From contig JACPJW010000002.1 in assembly GCA_016187335.1 (NCBI GenBank), positions 32,510 through 96,509 of the forward strand: a stretch of 64,000 bases of DNA, read 5' to 3'. The stretch is from Candidatus Aenigmatarchaeota archaeon. GTDB lineage: Archaea > Aenigmatarchaeota > Aenigmatarchaeia > GW2011-AR5. The first letter of the stretch is position 1. Each line of letters starts with the position of its first letter. Made by a program: the position numbers and the translations under genes. Shown one piece after another: positions 42,019 through 49,731 of this stretch. The notes beneath the pieces were generated by a model. The model was not told the origin of the DNA and searched no databases. It was given only the letters and a program-made list of their open reading frames with translations.

Positions 42019-42705
42019 TTAATGGTTCATCTGATGGTATACAGACTCCAGAAGTATTTCCATGCTGTCAATGATTTGGACGCCAAAGTCATTCTTTAAT
42101 ACAAGCTGGAGGTCTGTGCACCCCAGAACTATTGCCTCTGAGCCCCTTCCTTTCAGGTTTCTGATTACTGCTTCCATTGTATTAATATCATCATCCGAAA
42201 CCCTGTTTTCCAGTATCTGAACTATTATTCTGGATATTTCTTCCTGCTCGTCTTTTTCAGGCAGGATAACCTTTATGCCGTTGTTCTCCACCGGAATTTC
42301 GTATAGTTTGCTTTCTATTGTCTTGGCGGTTGCAAGCAGCCCGACCTTTTCAAGATTGTTTTCCTTCACGGCACTGATGGTTTCGTCTATTATGCTCAAA
42401 ATCGGCGCTCTGGATTCTTTTCTCAATTCATCTATGAAAATATGCACAGTGTTGCATGGAATTGCTATGAAATCCACTCGGCTGTAATTAAGTCTTTTGA
42501 TGCTTTCCTTGAGAAAAGGCAGCAGTCTGCCTTCATTCACGGAATTCTGTATTATATCTCTTTCCAGATGGAAGGGGAACGGAACGTTGTCTATGATTAT
42601 CGATGGATACGAATCACCGTTGTTCCTGAATTTTTTTATCAGTTCCAGATAAAATTCCGCGGTCGTTTCGGGACCCAGACCGCCGACTATTCCTACGGAT
42701 TTCAT
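42019..42705 (-). CDS. Aspartate/glutamate racemase family protein
   Basis: A 228-residue cofactor-independent racemase with the two catalytic cysteines in IPCNTVH and LGCTDLQ, and the start KSVGIVGGLGPETTAEFY typical of the aspartate-racemase branch. It would interconvert L- and D-Asp or a related amino acid. The ATG overlaps the upstream stop (ATGA), so it is translated together with the unknown 300-residue protein; the longer upstream frame is not used. The start matches the family. Confidence 0.9.
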   Translation of the reverse strand: MKSVGIVGGLGPETTAEFYLELIKKFRNNGDSYPSIIIDNVPFPFHLERDIIQNSVNEGRLLPFLKESIKRLNYSRVDFIAIPCNTVHIFIDELRKESRAPILSIIDETISAVKENNLEKVGLLATAKTIESKLYEIPVENNGIKVILPEKDEQEEISRIIVQILENRVSDDDINTMEAVIRNLKGRGSEAIVLGCTDLQLVLKNDFGVQIIDSMEILLESVYHQMNH

Positions 42706-43604
42706 ATTAACGCCCTCTGGTAAGGTTCCAGGATATTCTGCACAACAAGGCGCTGAGCGGTTTTTTTCAGCTTGTTGCCGTTCATGGAGTTTATCTGCTC
42801 TTCCGCAAGGCATTCTACCCCTCTCATGTAACCTGCAACGGAAGCGACCCTCAGGAAATAGCGCAAAGCCTGGTCGTTGGCCATGGAAAGCTTTGTCAGG
42901 GCTTTCCGATGATTAAAATCATAGTCTTCAAGAAAAATTCTCTGCCCGATTTCTCCGTTCTCCCCGTTTCCCCTGTCGCCCGGTATATAATGCACAACTT
43001 TCTGCGGCTCTCTCGTGTCCAGAGCATACGCATCGGTCAGATAAGCGAAATATAACGGCAGGCCTATTTTTCTCATTATAAAATCGTAAGCTGTTTCCTG
43101 GGAAGGCCCGACTTTCACCTCTATTCCTCTTGTCCTGTTGAGGAAAGCCGTGCACGCGATTTCATTGAGCGGGTAATTTATCGCATCGTCCATAAATTTT
43201 CGTCTTTTGGGAACGGTTTCCAGAAGAAATCCTTCCATTCCGCAATCCAGCACCCGGCTGTGCATTTCCATGACAACTGACTTGTATTCCGGCGTCCTCA
43301 TGAAATCAGAAGAAACGATTATTTCAGGAAAAAATCCGTAAACGTCGCCCAGCCTTTTCAGCGCCTCCTGCGTCTGCCCCAGATAAAAGGCAACTTCCTC
43401 TTCGGGCACACTATTGAAACGCTGGAACTCATCAACAAGCAGCAGGTGGTATTTTCCCGCCTCGCGTCCCGCCAGAAAAACGGTCGCTACATCTATCGGC
43501 ACTCTCTGGCCGTAATTCATGCCGAGAAACGCCGATTTCTGCGCCAAATCAATCCCGATAGGGTCCGTGGATTGTACAAGGCTCGGCGGTTTTGTTTCGT
43601 TCAT
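42702..43604 (-). CDS. Unknown 300-residue protein, possibly cyclodipeptide-synthase-like
   Basis: A soluble protein with no certain family. Its order of blocks recalls cyclodipeptide synthases, class I aaRS-like enzymes using charged tRNAs. SAFLGMNYGQRVPI sits at the place of the GxSxxN loop, HLLLVDEFQRFN is a Rossmann strand, a charged helix follows, then MRTPEYKSVVMEMHSRVL (close to the TPEYQxV helix), then IGLPLYF and KVVHYIPG. The catalytic Ser of that family is replaced here by Asn, and the Tyr/Glu pair is not evident, so activity would differ. It is coupled to an Asp/Glu racemase and preceded by two unknown genes with gaps of 3 nt. Confidence 0.5.
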   Translation of the reverse strand: MNETKPPSLVQSTDPIGIDLAQKSAFLGMNYGQRVPIDVATVFLAGREAGKYHLLLVDEFQRFNSVPEEEVAFYLGQTQEALKRLGDVYGFFPEIIVSSDFMRTPEYKSVVMEMHSRVLDCGMEGFLLETVPKRRKFMDDAINYPLNEIACTAFLNRTRGIEVKVGPSQETAYDFIMRKIGLPLYFAYLTDAYALDTREPQKVVHYIPGDRGNGENGEIGQRIFLEDYDFNHRKALTKLSMANDQALRYFLRVASVAGYMRGVECLAEEQINSMNGNKLKKTAQRLVVQNILEPYQRALI

Positions 43605-43607
43605 TTT

Positions 43608-44036
43608 TCATCGCCTATCGTAGTTTTTCAAAATATGATGAACCAGATAATCCGGCAGAAGCCCCGCTCTCCCTCTCATCCTGATTTTAACGGATTGCCC
43701 TTCCATTTTAGAAAGCGTTTCTAATTTTTCTCGAGGAAATATGTCATTACCAGATAGAAGAATTGCTGATAATTCATCATGATAACTAGCTACAGGTTTT
43801 CTCTCGCAAGCAAAATACATGCCAGTAAATGTCCTTCCTGTTTGTATTTCTGTAGCTTCGATTGATACTTTTCTTCCGTTGGTGGTGGAATAACTCGTAA
43901 TATCAAATGGAGAAAGTTTTCCTCCTGTAGGCACTGCATAACTAACCTTCATTTCCTGTCCTACATCAACCTTGTCTAACCTCAAAGTTCTCTCTGGTCC
44001 AACAAGGATATTCAGAAGTGTACTAGCTAGTGCCAT
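43608..44036 (-). CDS. Unknown 142-residue protein in racemase operon
   Basis: A soluble protein, N-terminal half beta-rich (QEMKVSYAVPTGGKLSPFDI, RKVSIEATEIQTGRTFTGMY), C-terminal half helical (KLETLSKMEGQSVKIRMRGR). No family recognised. It is more AT-rich than its neighbours. The gaps of 3 nt on both sides place it in one operon with the 300-residue protein and the racemase. Confidence 0.6.
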   Translation of the reverse strand: MALASTLLNILVGPERTLRLDKVDVGQEMKVSYAVPTGGKLSPFDITSYSTTNGRKVSIEATEIQTGRTFTGMYFACERKPVASYHDELSAILLSGNDIFPREKLETLSKMEGQSVKIRMRGRAGLLPDYLVHHILKNYDRR

Positions 44037-44039
44037 TTT

Positions 44040-44258
44040 TCATCGCCTCAAAAATTCCGACTCATTGTATTCTACCATACCGGCATCCTTCAGTCTGTTC
44101 AGCAATGTTTCGTAGTCACTTTTCGGCAAGCTTGCAAAGTATATGGTTAATGCTTTGATGAAAGCTTCCGGTTTTTCTGAAGGGCTCTCAAATTTGTGCA
44201 CAGAGGCATTGGGTTTAACCCCTATATGATAATCCAAGCTTCCGTCATTGGTTTCCAT
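44040..44258 (-). CDS. Unknown 72-residue protein, first gene of racemase operon
   Basis: A small acidic protein: DYHIGVKPNASVHKFESP, then a helix with KALTIYFASLPKSDYETLL. No family recognised. GAGGTGATT followed by ATG 44258 is a textbook SD, so this start is firm; GTG 44267 lies inside the SD. The gene overlaps, in another frame, the 3' end of a decayed regulator. Confidence 0.6.
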   Translation of the reverse strand: METNDGSLDYHIGVKPNASVHKFESPSEKPEAFIKALTIYFASLPKSDYETLLNRLKDAGMVEYNESEFLRR

Positions 44259-44516
44259 TACAATCACCTCGAAAATTCTCGTTCAGAAAATAAACCTTCC
44301 TTCTTCTATCCTGAAAGGAACCTCTGGCAGAAATCAAGCCTAGAGAAACCAGCTGAGCCAAGGCGTACTTTACAGCGCGCTTCGACAACCCCGTTTTGCT
44401 CCGGATATAGCCTTGGCTTATGTCATTACTGATGCCAGGGCGTCGAAGAGCTCCGAGAACTAATTAAATCCAGTATCCTACTTTCCGATTTTGTCAGACT
44501 GATTCCAGGGTTGCAT
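44245..44516 (-). pseudogene. Decayed winged-helix regulator (two frameshifts)
   Basis: The 324-nt gap upstream of the racemase operon holds, in one minus-strand frame, a clear helix-turn-helix (RSKTGLSKRAVKYALAQLVS, then LGLISARGSFQDRRRKVYFL) ending at a TGA at 44245. That frame has no start codon before an upstream TAA. A second frame just before it reads GISLTKSESRILDLISS, a normal first helix of such a domain, and a third supplies ATG 44516 with an SD-like AGGTGA upstream. Two frame changes are therefore needed. Decay, sequencing error or programmed frameshift could each explain it. Confidence 0.55.
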
Positions 44517-44582
44517 CACGATTCACTTCACCTATAATGTAAGTCAGTTTTTAAATGGCTAACGATAGGTGCAAAAATTAAT

Positions 44583-44927
44583 CTAACGCATCGGCAACGC
44601 TGCGTATCTGGTGTCTCTGCTTTCCCACAAAAGCCTTAGGTTCTCCCTGTCCACAGGACTCCACTGAGCGGGGCGCGATTGTTCCAGCGGAAAATGTTTT
44701 CTTGCAATTCTTTCGGCTTCCGCTTTGTCAGGAAGAACTCTGTTATCGCCGTAAGGCCTAATTGCAACCTTTCGAAGATTATAGCCTTGATAGAGACCAG
44801 AAACCGAAAGTCCGTTGTCCAACAGAACCTCTTCAGCACTGAGGGATAGGTTGTCGCCCGGCGTTGTCCGGTTTTTCGGAACCAGTTCCATGGAACCGTT
44901 CTCAAAGGATATTTGGTAGATGCTCAT
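44583..44927 (-). CDS. Hypothetical 114-residue protein
   Basis: A soluble protein with a beta-rich start (IYQISFENGSMELVPKNR) and a helical end (DKAEAERIARKHFPLEQ). No family recognised. No clear SD precedes the ATG. It lies between the decayed regulator and a divergent CBS-domain regulator. Confidence 0.5.
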   Translation of the reverse strand: MSIYQISFENGSMELVPKNRTTPGDNLSLSAEEVLLDNGLSVSGLYQGYNLRKVAIRPYGDNRVLPDKAEAERIARKHFPLEQSRPAQWSPVDRENLRLLWESRDTRYAALPMR

Positions 44928-45000
44928 GCTGTTATTTTCCCGGTTTTCTTATTAATATTTTCCTGCCAGAAATATTCCAATCGGAATAAAGAAACAAATG

Positions 45001-45009
45001 ATTTAAAAG
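45001..45009 (+). promoter_or_regulatory. TATA box for the HTH-CBS gene
   Basis: ATTTAAAAG lies 22-30 nt before ATG 45031, in the position expected for leaderless transcription. Confidence 0.6.
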
Positions 45010-45030
45010 GTTTTCTGTCAAAATTTATTC

Positions 45031-45579
45031 ATGCTTCCGGAAATTGGCGAAATAAAGAGAAGGCGGATGCGACTCGGGCTGAAGCAACTTGAGCTTGCGC
45101 GCGCCAGCAACGTCAGCCAGTCGCTGGTTGCCAAGATAGAATCAGGAAAGCTCAATCCTTCCTATGAAATTGCAAAAAGAATTTTCGCCGCGCTGGACCA
45201 CCACGAGCGCGGAGAGGAAAAGAAAGCGAAGGACATAATGGCGGAGAAGCTGATTTTCGCGAGAAAGACTGATACAGTGAAAGACATTACGACAACGATG
45301 AAGAAGCACGGCATATCGCAGCTGCCTGTGCTGGACAAGAACGCAATTATCGGCAGCATCTCGGAGAAGGCTATAATGGATCACATAGGCAACGGCGGCG
45401 ACGTCAGCAGCCTCAGTGTGGGAAAAATTATGGAAGAACCCTTCCCTACTGTCGGCGAAAGCGCGCCTGTGTCGATGCTGAAGTCCCTGCTGACTCACAG
45501 CCAAGCGGTTGTCGTGATGAAAAATAGCAGGCCCGAAGGCATTATAACCAAGTCGGACTTGCTGAAGATGGCGAGATAG
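45031..45579 (+). CDS. XRE-type transcription regulator with paired CBS domains
   Basis: A 182-residue archaeal regulator. The N-terminal Cro/CI helix-turn-helix is plain (LKQLELARASNVSQSLVAKI, then ESGKLNPSYEIAKRIF). Two CBS motifs follow (KDIMAEKLIFARKTDTVKDI and KIMEEPFPTVGESAPV), forming a Bateman module that normally binds adenine nucleotides or SAM. It thus may link gene expression to energy state. The target is unknown; it is divergent from the 114-residue gene and convergent with VapC. Confidence 0.92.
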   Translation: MLPEIGEIKRRRMRLGLKQLELARASNVSQSLVAKIESGKLNPSYEIAKRIFAALDHHERGEEKKAKDIMAEKLIFARKTDTVKDITTTMKKHGISQLPVLDKNAIIGSISEKAIMDHIGNGGDVSSLSVGKIMEEPFPTVGESAPVSMLKSLLTHSQAVVVMKNSRPEGIITKSDLLKMAR

Positions 45580-45585
45580 AGTAAT

Positions 45586-45975
45586 TTATCTTAATTTTAT
45601 CAGCTTCAGGCACTTTATTTTTCCGAAATGTTTTGTATCATCCGTGAACAAGGGCGTTTTAGAATCAATGGCGTGCTGCGCGATTATGGCGTCATTAATC
45701 AGAACATGTTCAGTTAGTTCTAATGCCTTTTCAATCGTTTCCTTCTCAACAGGAATGTAAACAAAGCTTTTGCTTGACAAAATATTTTTTGTTCTTTTCA
45801 ATGCTTCTTCATGATTTTTTATAATGCTTAATTTGTGAAAAACTTCAGAAATAATTATTGTGTTGATCAAAATACCTTCCTCGGCAAAACTAGATAGTTT
45901 TTCCACAGCAATTTTATGTTCTGGGTATTCTTCTGTCTCCGAAAAAATTATAACATTAGAATCGGCGAGAATCAT
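45586..45975 (-). CDS. vapC: PIN-domain toxin, VapC family
   Basis: A 129-residue PIN-domain ribonuclease with conserved acids: LADSNVIIF (first Asp), IIISEVFHKL (Glu), LINDAIIAQHA (Asp) and LFTDDTKHF (Asp). VapC toxins cleave tRNA or rRNA and are held inactive by VapB. ATG 45975 overlaps the antitoxin stop (ATGA), so I prefer it to the in-frame ATG at 45984. Confidence 0.9.
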   Translation of the reverse strand: MILADSNVIIFSETEEYPEHKIAVEKLSSFAEEGILINTIIISEVFHKLSIIKNHEEALKRTKNILSSKSFVYIPVEKETIEKALELTEHVLINDAIIAQHAIDSKTPLFTDDTKHFGKIKCLKLIKLR

Positions 45976-46232
45976 GGAAGCCACATTTCTTCTTCAATTT
46001 TCTTAAGGTCAATTTTCTTCAATTTTTTAGGGTCTACGTGGATTGGATTTCTTATGTCGTTCAAAAACGGATCGACTTCCTTAACAGCTTTATCATCTTT
46101 TAGCTTTTTCAGGACAATAGAATCCTTATCAACCTGAAGTCTAAAACGCTGGCTCTGCTTCAGTCTTATATTTTTTCTTACCTGCTTCGGCAGGACAATT
46201 CTCCATTTTTTGTCTATTTTCACGATAGCCAT
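45972..46232 (-). CDS. vapB: AbrB-type antitoxin, VapB family
   Basis: An 86-residue protein. The N-terminal swapped-hairpin DNA-binding domain of AbrB/SpoVT type reads MAIVKIDKKWRIVLPKQVRK; the acidic-basic tail (DPKKLKKIDLKKIEEEMWLP) would wrap the toxin. Probably represses its own operon. The start ATG 46232 gives the family N-terminus; GTG 46244 is an alternative. Confidence 0.88.
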   Translation of the reverse strand: MAIVKIDKKWRIVLPKQVRKNIRLKQSQRFRLQVDKDSIVLKKLKDDKAVKEVDPFLNDIRNPIHVDPKKLKKIDLKKIEEEMWLP

Positions 46233-46272
46233 ATTTTGACCCACTAATATGTGGGCTAATTCTTATTTAAAG

Positions 46273-48126
46273 TTATTTCTTTCTTCCCCAGACGTAATAG
46301 TATTCCGTGAACTTTTTCTTCTCTTTTCTGATGCTGAAAGAAACGCCCAGCCCGGAAAACAGATGGCTTATTTTCTGCTCGTTCTCAAGGAAATCGTTCG
46401 CCGGCAGCCCGAATGACCTGCCGAAGCTGAGAAATGAAAAGGAGCCGCCTTTTTTCAGCGTTTTGAACATTTTTCTCAGAGAGGCCTTGGGCTTGTCCAG
46501 ATATTCCAGAACGCCGACGCAAACCACGGCGTCAAAGGAGTTTTTGGGGAAATCCGCGCTGTCTTCCTTCACGAAAACAACGTTGGGCATCTTTGACTTT
46601 TTTGCCTTGTCCAGAGCCTTTTCCAGCTGCTTCTGGCTCAGGTCAACCGCAACAACCCGCTTCGCTTTCCTGGCGACAGCCAATGCAGTTGTTCCCGAGC
46701 CGCAGCCGAAGTCCAGGACAACGCTGCCTTTTTTCAGTCCAAGCCTTGAAACCACAAGATTCACTTCCCTTTTGCCGTACCATACCGAGAACAGTTTTTC
46801 CCAGAAAAACGAGGCGTCGTTGAAAAATCCTTCAACGAATTTCTTGTCATGCTGCAGCTTGATTATGGCATAAAGAGGGAATCCCATGAGAACCAGTATC
46901 AGGCCCAGCAAAAATATGTCCGCAGCGCCGGGCACTGTTTCTATCCATATGCTTAACAACAATATATTGAAAGCAGCGACAAGGAGCGGCAGCTTGTCGT
47001 TCATCGGGGAGGTGTAGCCGCGTTTTCCCCGGTATGTTCTGCTTAATTTGACAACGCAAAGAAGCACGACAGAATAAACTATGACAACAAGCGGTATGAG
47101 AAGCGATATCAATATCATGTAACTCCCGAGACCAATTATTGTTACCAAAGAAGACACAATAGTCTGGAAAATTATCGCATTGTGCGGCGTCCTGTATTTT
47201 TTGTGAACTTCCCCGAGGCTTTTTATCAGGACGCGGTCGCGGGACATGGCGTAAAGCAGCCGCGGCGAGGATACCATCCAGCCGGCTGCTGTTCCTATAA
47301 GTGGAATAAAAACGATGATGGCAAACAGCGGTGCAAAATCGCTGCCGAAAATCTTTGAAGCGATAAAAACGAGAGGCGCCTGCTGGGCGGAAAATTCTTT
47401 CCAGTCAGCAACGCCCAGTGAAACAAATACAATCAAGATTGATATGACAGCAATTATAGATGTCGCAATCACAAGAATTTTAGGCAGTGTTTTCCTGACA
47501 TCCTTGATTTCTTCCGCAAGGTATGTAGTTGTTTCCCATCCGAAAAATGTTTCTGATATGAAATATATGGCAAGGAATATCGAACTGGCAGGGAACAGAA
47601 AGAAAGGATGAAAGTTGGAATAATCGACCTTTAGCATGCCCGGAAATATTATGAAGAGAAGCGAAAGCGCCGTTACAATGCCGAAAATCAGGAGCAGCCT
47701 TGACGACCAGTCGATGCCCCGGTAATTTATGTAATTGAAAAGTATTATTATGAAAAGCGACGCAATAATGTAGAAGTTCATTCCCTGCAACGGAAAAAGA
47801 TAGTAGAGGGATCCGACGACGAGCATCGCTATTGTTATGTTGGCGATGATCCATGCAGTCCATCCCATGATGAAAGACCACTTCTCGCCGAAAGCCCTTT
47901 TAACGTACTCGTAAACGCCTCCGGCCTTAGGGTACATAGAAACAAGCTCGGCGAAGCACATGGAAATAAGTATAGCAATAGCGCCCATGACTGCCCACGA
48001 TATTAGGGATGCGGGCCCTGCGTAAGCGGCGCCTATTGCAGGAAGAAAGAATATTCCTGTGCCGAGTATCGCATTTATGGCAAGGAGCAGCAGCGTGAAC
48101 TTGCCTATGCTTCTCTTGAGCTTCAT
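46273..48126 (-). CDS. APC-family amino-acid permease fused to a methyltransferase
   Basis: One uninterrupted frame of 617 residues. Residues 1-424 are an APC-superfamily transporter with about 12 membrane helices and the family start INAILGTGIFFLPAIGAAYA; the GWETTTYLAEEIKD loop and AGWMVSSPRLLYAMSRD are typical. Residues about 430-617 are a class I SAM methyltransferase with motif I VVLDFGCGSGTTALA (469-483), VAVDLS, and AVVCVGVLEYLDKPKASL. The methyltransferase should be cytosolic. I know no standard family with this fusion. The start overlaps the upstream exchanger stop by 4 nt. Confidence 0.9.
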   Translation of the reverse strand: MKLKRSIGKFTLLLLAINAILGTGIFFLPAIGAAYAGPASLISWAVMGAIAILISMCFAELVSMYPKAGGVYEYVKRAFGEKWSFIMGWTAWIIANITIAMLVVGSLYYLFPLQGMNFYIIASLFIIILFNYINYRGIDWSSRLLLIFGIVTALSLLFIIFPGMLKVDYSNFHPFFLFPASSIFLAIYFISETFFGWETTTYLAEEIKDVRKTLPKILVIATSIIAVISILIVFVSLGVADWKEFSAQQAPLVFIASKIFGSDFAPLFAIIVFIPLIGTAAGWMVSSPRLLYAMSRDRVLIKSLGEVHKKYRTPHNAIIFQTIVSSLVTIIGLGSYMILISLLIPLVVIVYSVVLLCVVKLSRTYRGKRGYTSPMNDKLPLLVAAFNILLLSIWIETVPGAADIFLLGLILVLMGFPLYAIIKLQHDKKFVEGFFNDASFFWEKLFSVWYGKREVNLVVSRLGLKKGSVVLDFGCGSGTTALAVARKAKRVVAVDLSQKQLEKALDKAKKSKMPNVVFVKEDSADFPKNSFDAVVCVGVLEYLDKPKASLRKMFKTLKKGGSFSFLSFGRSFGLPANDFLENEQKISHLFSGLGVSFSIRKEKKKFTEYYYVWGRKK

Positions 48127-49043
48127 AGAACCGCCAGCGATATTAAGTATAGGGCGTACAGCCCTATTAATGTCGTTCCTGCAATTCGGTCGAAGTGCAT
48201 CCTTGTCGCGATGAGCAGGAAAACCAAGGATGTGAAAATAAAGAAGCCTAAGACAAACGATTCTACTGTTCCTATGCTTATCGGGTTTATTACCGAGGAA
48301 ATGCCCAGAATAAGCGTAAGGTTTGTGACTATCGAGCCTATCGTATCGCCCACAGCAAGCCCGAAGTCTTTCTTTCTCAAAGCAGCGATATTGACGCTTA
48401 GCTCGGGCAGCGTGGTGCCCAGAGATATGATAGTTGCACCTATTATCGTTTCGGCTATTCCAAATGACTTGGAAATGTTTACAGCGCTTGTCGTTACAAA
48501 ATAGGCGCTTGCAACGACAACAAGAACCGATGCCACAAGCTCCGATGCGGCTTTCATTTTTTCTGTTGCAGGCAGGTTCTTGTTATGGTTCATGCCGACA
48601 TCTATGCCTTCTTTGACAATCTGCTCCAAAAAAACGTAGAAAAGAATTACAGCAAACATGCCGACCGCGATATTTGAAACCTTTAGCACCAGCAGAAACA
48701 GCGCCATTATTGTCGTGATGATAACGGCCTGGTCAAGCTCGATGAAATCCTTTCTCTTCGGCCTGAATCCTGCAAAAATCATTATGCCAAGGACGAGCGT
48801 CAGAAGCGTTATGTTCGCGCCCACAAGATTGCCGAAGCTCAGCTGGTTTTCCTTTGCGGCAGCGGAAATGACCGCTATTGAAAGCTCAGGCAGCGATGTC
48901 GACAGCGCGATGAAGACGAAGCCGATGACGAAATGGTTTATGCCGGTGAGCTTCGAGAGCCGCGCCGCTTTCTTCACCGTGATGCCGCTGAATTTTGCGA
49001 GAATAAGCAATGCAACGGCAAGTATGACAAAATCCAGAGCCAT
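48123..49043 (-). CDS. Sodium/calcium exchanger family protein (CaCA)
   Basis: A 306-residue membrane antiporter with the two inverted alpha-repeats of the CaCA family: FIALSTSLPELSIAVISA with GNLVGANIT, and ISLGTTLPELSVNIAALR with GDTIGSIVTN. About 10 membrane helices. It would expel calcium or another cation using a sodium or proton gradient. Coupled by 4-nt overlap to the permease-methyltransferase gene, which may mean shared control. Confidence 0.92.
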   Translation of the reverse strand: MALDFVILAVALLILAKFSGITVKKAARLSKLTGINHFVIGFVFIALSTSLPELSIAVISAAAKENQLSFGNLVGANITLLTLVLGIMIFAGFRPKRKDFIELDQAVIITTIMALFLLVLKVSNIAVGMFAVILFYVFLEQIVKEGIDVGMNHNKNLPATEKMKAASELVASVLVVVASAYFVTTSAVNISKSFGIAETIIGATIISLGTTLPELSVNIAALRKKDFGLAVGDTIGSIVTNLTLILGISSVINPISIGTVESFVLGFFIFTSLVFLLIATRMHFDRIAGTTLIGLYALYLISLAVL

Positions 49044-49086
49044 AAATCTATTCTGTCCGGATATTTAAAATAGCCGGATCCAAAAT

Positions 49087-49617
49087 TTATTCGAGAAAAA
49101 CCGCAAGAATTCCGGGGTTGCTGGCAAGGTACAGCGCAAGCAGTATGTTGAATATTACGTTCATCAGTTTTTTCGGCGTCAGCGGTAGCGCTTCCAAGGC
49201 GAGGTCAGTCAGAAAGTTCATCAGGATTTTCAGAAGAAAAACCGCTGTAAATATGATGAAAAAGTCAAAGCCTTTCATGAAATGCGCAGCCAGGGTCGAC
49301 AATGCGTCTACGAAATGAGGGGCCATCGGAACGAAAGGCATTATATCCCCGCCGAAAAGGTAGAATTTCAGTGCGTCAAGCAGAATTGATATTAAAAACA
49401 CGTATAGAAAAGCGAAAAAGCCGAATTTGATTCCTATGATCACCGCCAGGAATGTTGTAAGCTCTATTCCTATGCTCCACAGGCGCGCCCCGCTCAGGAT
49501 TATCTTGTCAAACCAGAGGAGAAAGAAAATAAGAGTAAGGAGCCATCCTCCGATGACATAAGAAATCACTATGCCTCCCAGAAAAGTGTATACGAACGCG
49601 TCCCGCTTCCATTCCAT
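49087..49617 (-). CDS. Membrane protein of 176 residues
   Basis: An integral protein with five or six hydrophobic helices (YTFLGGIVISYVIGGWLLTL, GFFAFLYVFLISILLDAL and others). No family recognised. A TATA-like TTTTTTATAG about 25 nt upstream on the minus strand suggests a leaderless transcript that may continue into the exchanger and permease genes (gap of 43 nt). Confidence 0.65.
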   Translation of the reverse strand: MEWKRDAFVYTFLGGIVISYVIGGWLLTLIFFLLWFDKIILSGARLWSIGIELTTFLAVIIGIKFGFFAFLYVFLISILLDALKFYLFGGDIMPFVPMAPHFVDALSTLAAHFMKGFDFFIIFTAVFLLKILMNFLTDLALEALPLTPKKLMNVIFNILLALYLASNPGILAVFLE

Positions 49618-49731
49618 GGTAAAAAATTAAAAGAAATCTATAAAAAATTCAAAACCCAGCGTGAAATTATTTTGCGCCGACGGTATTTATAAAAATTTCC
49701 CGGATAAAATTATGCCCAGAGTATTAGAAAA

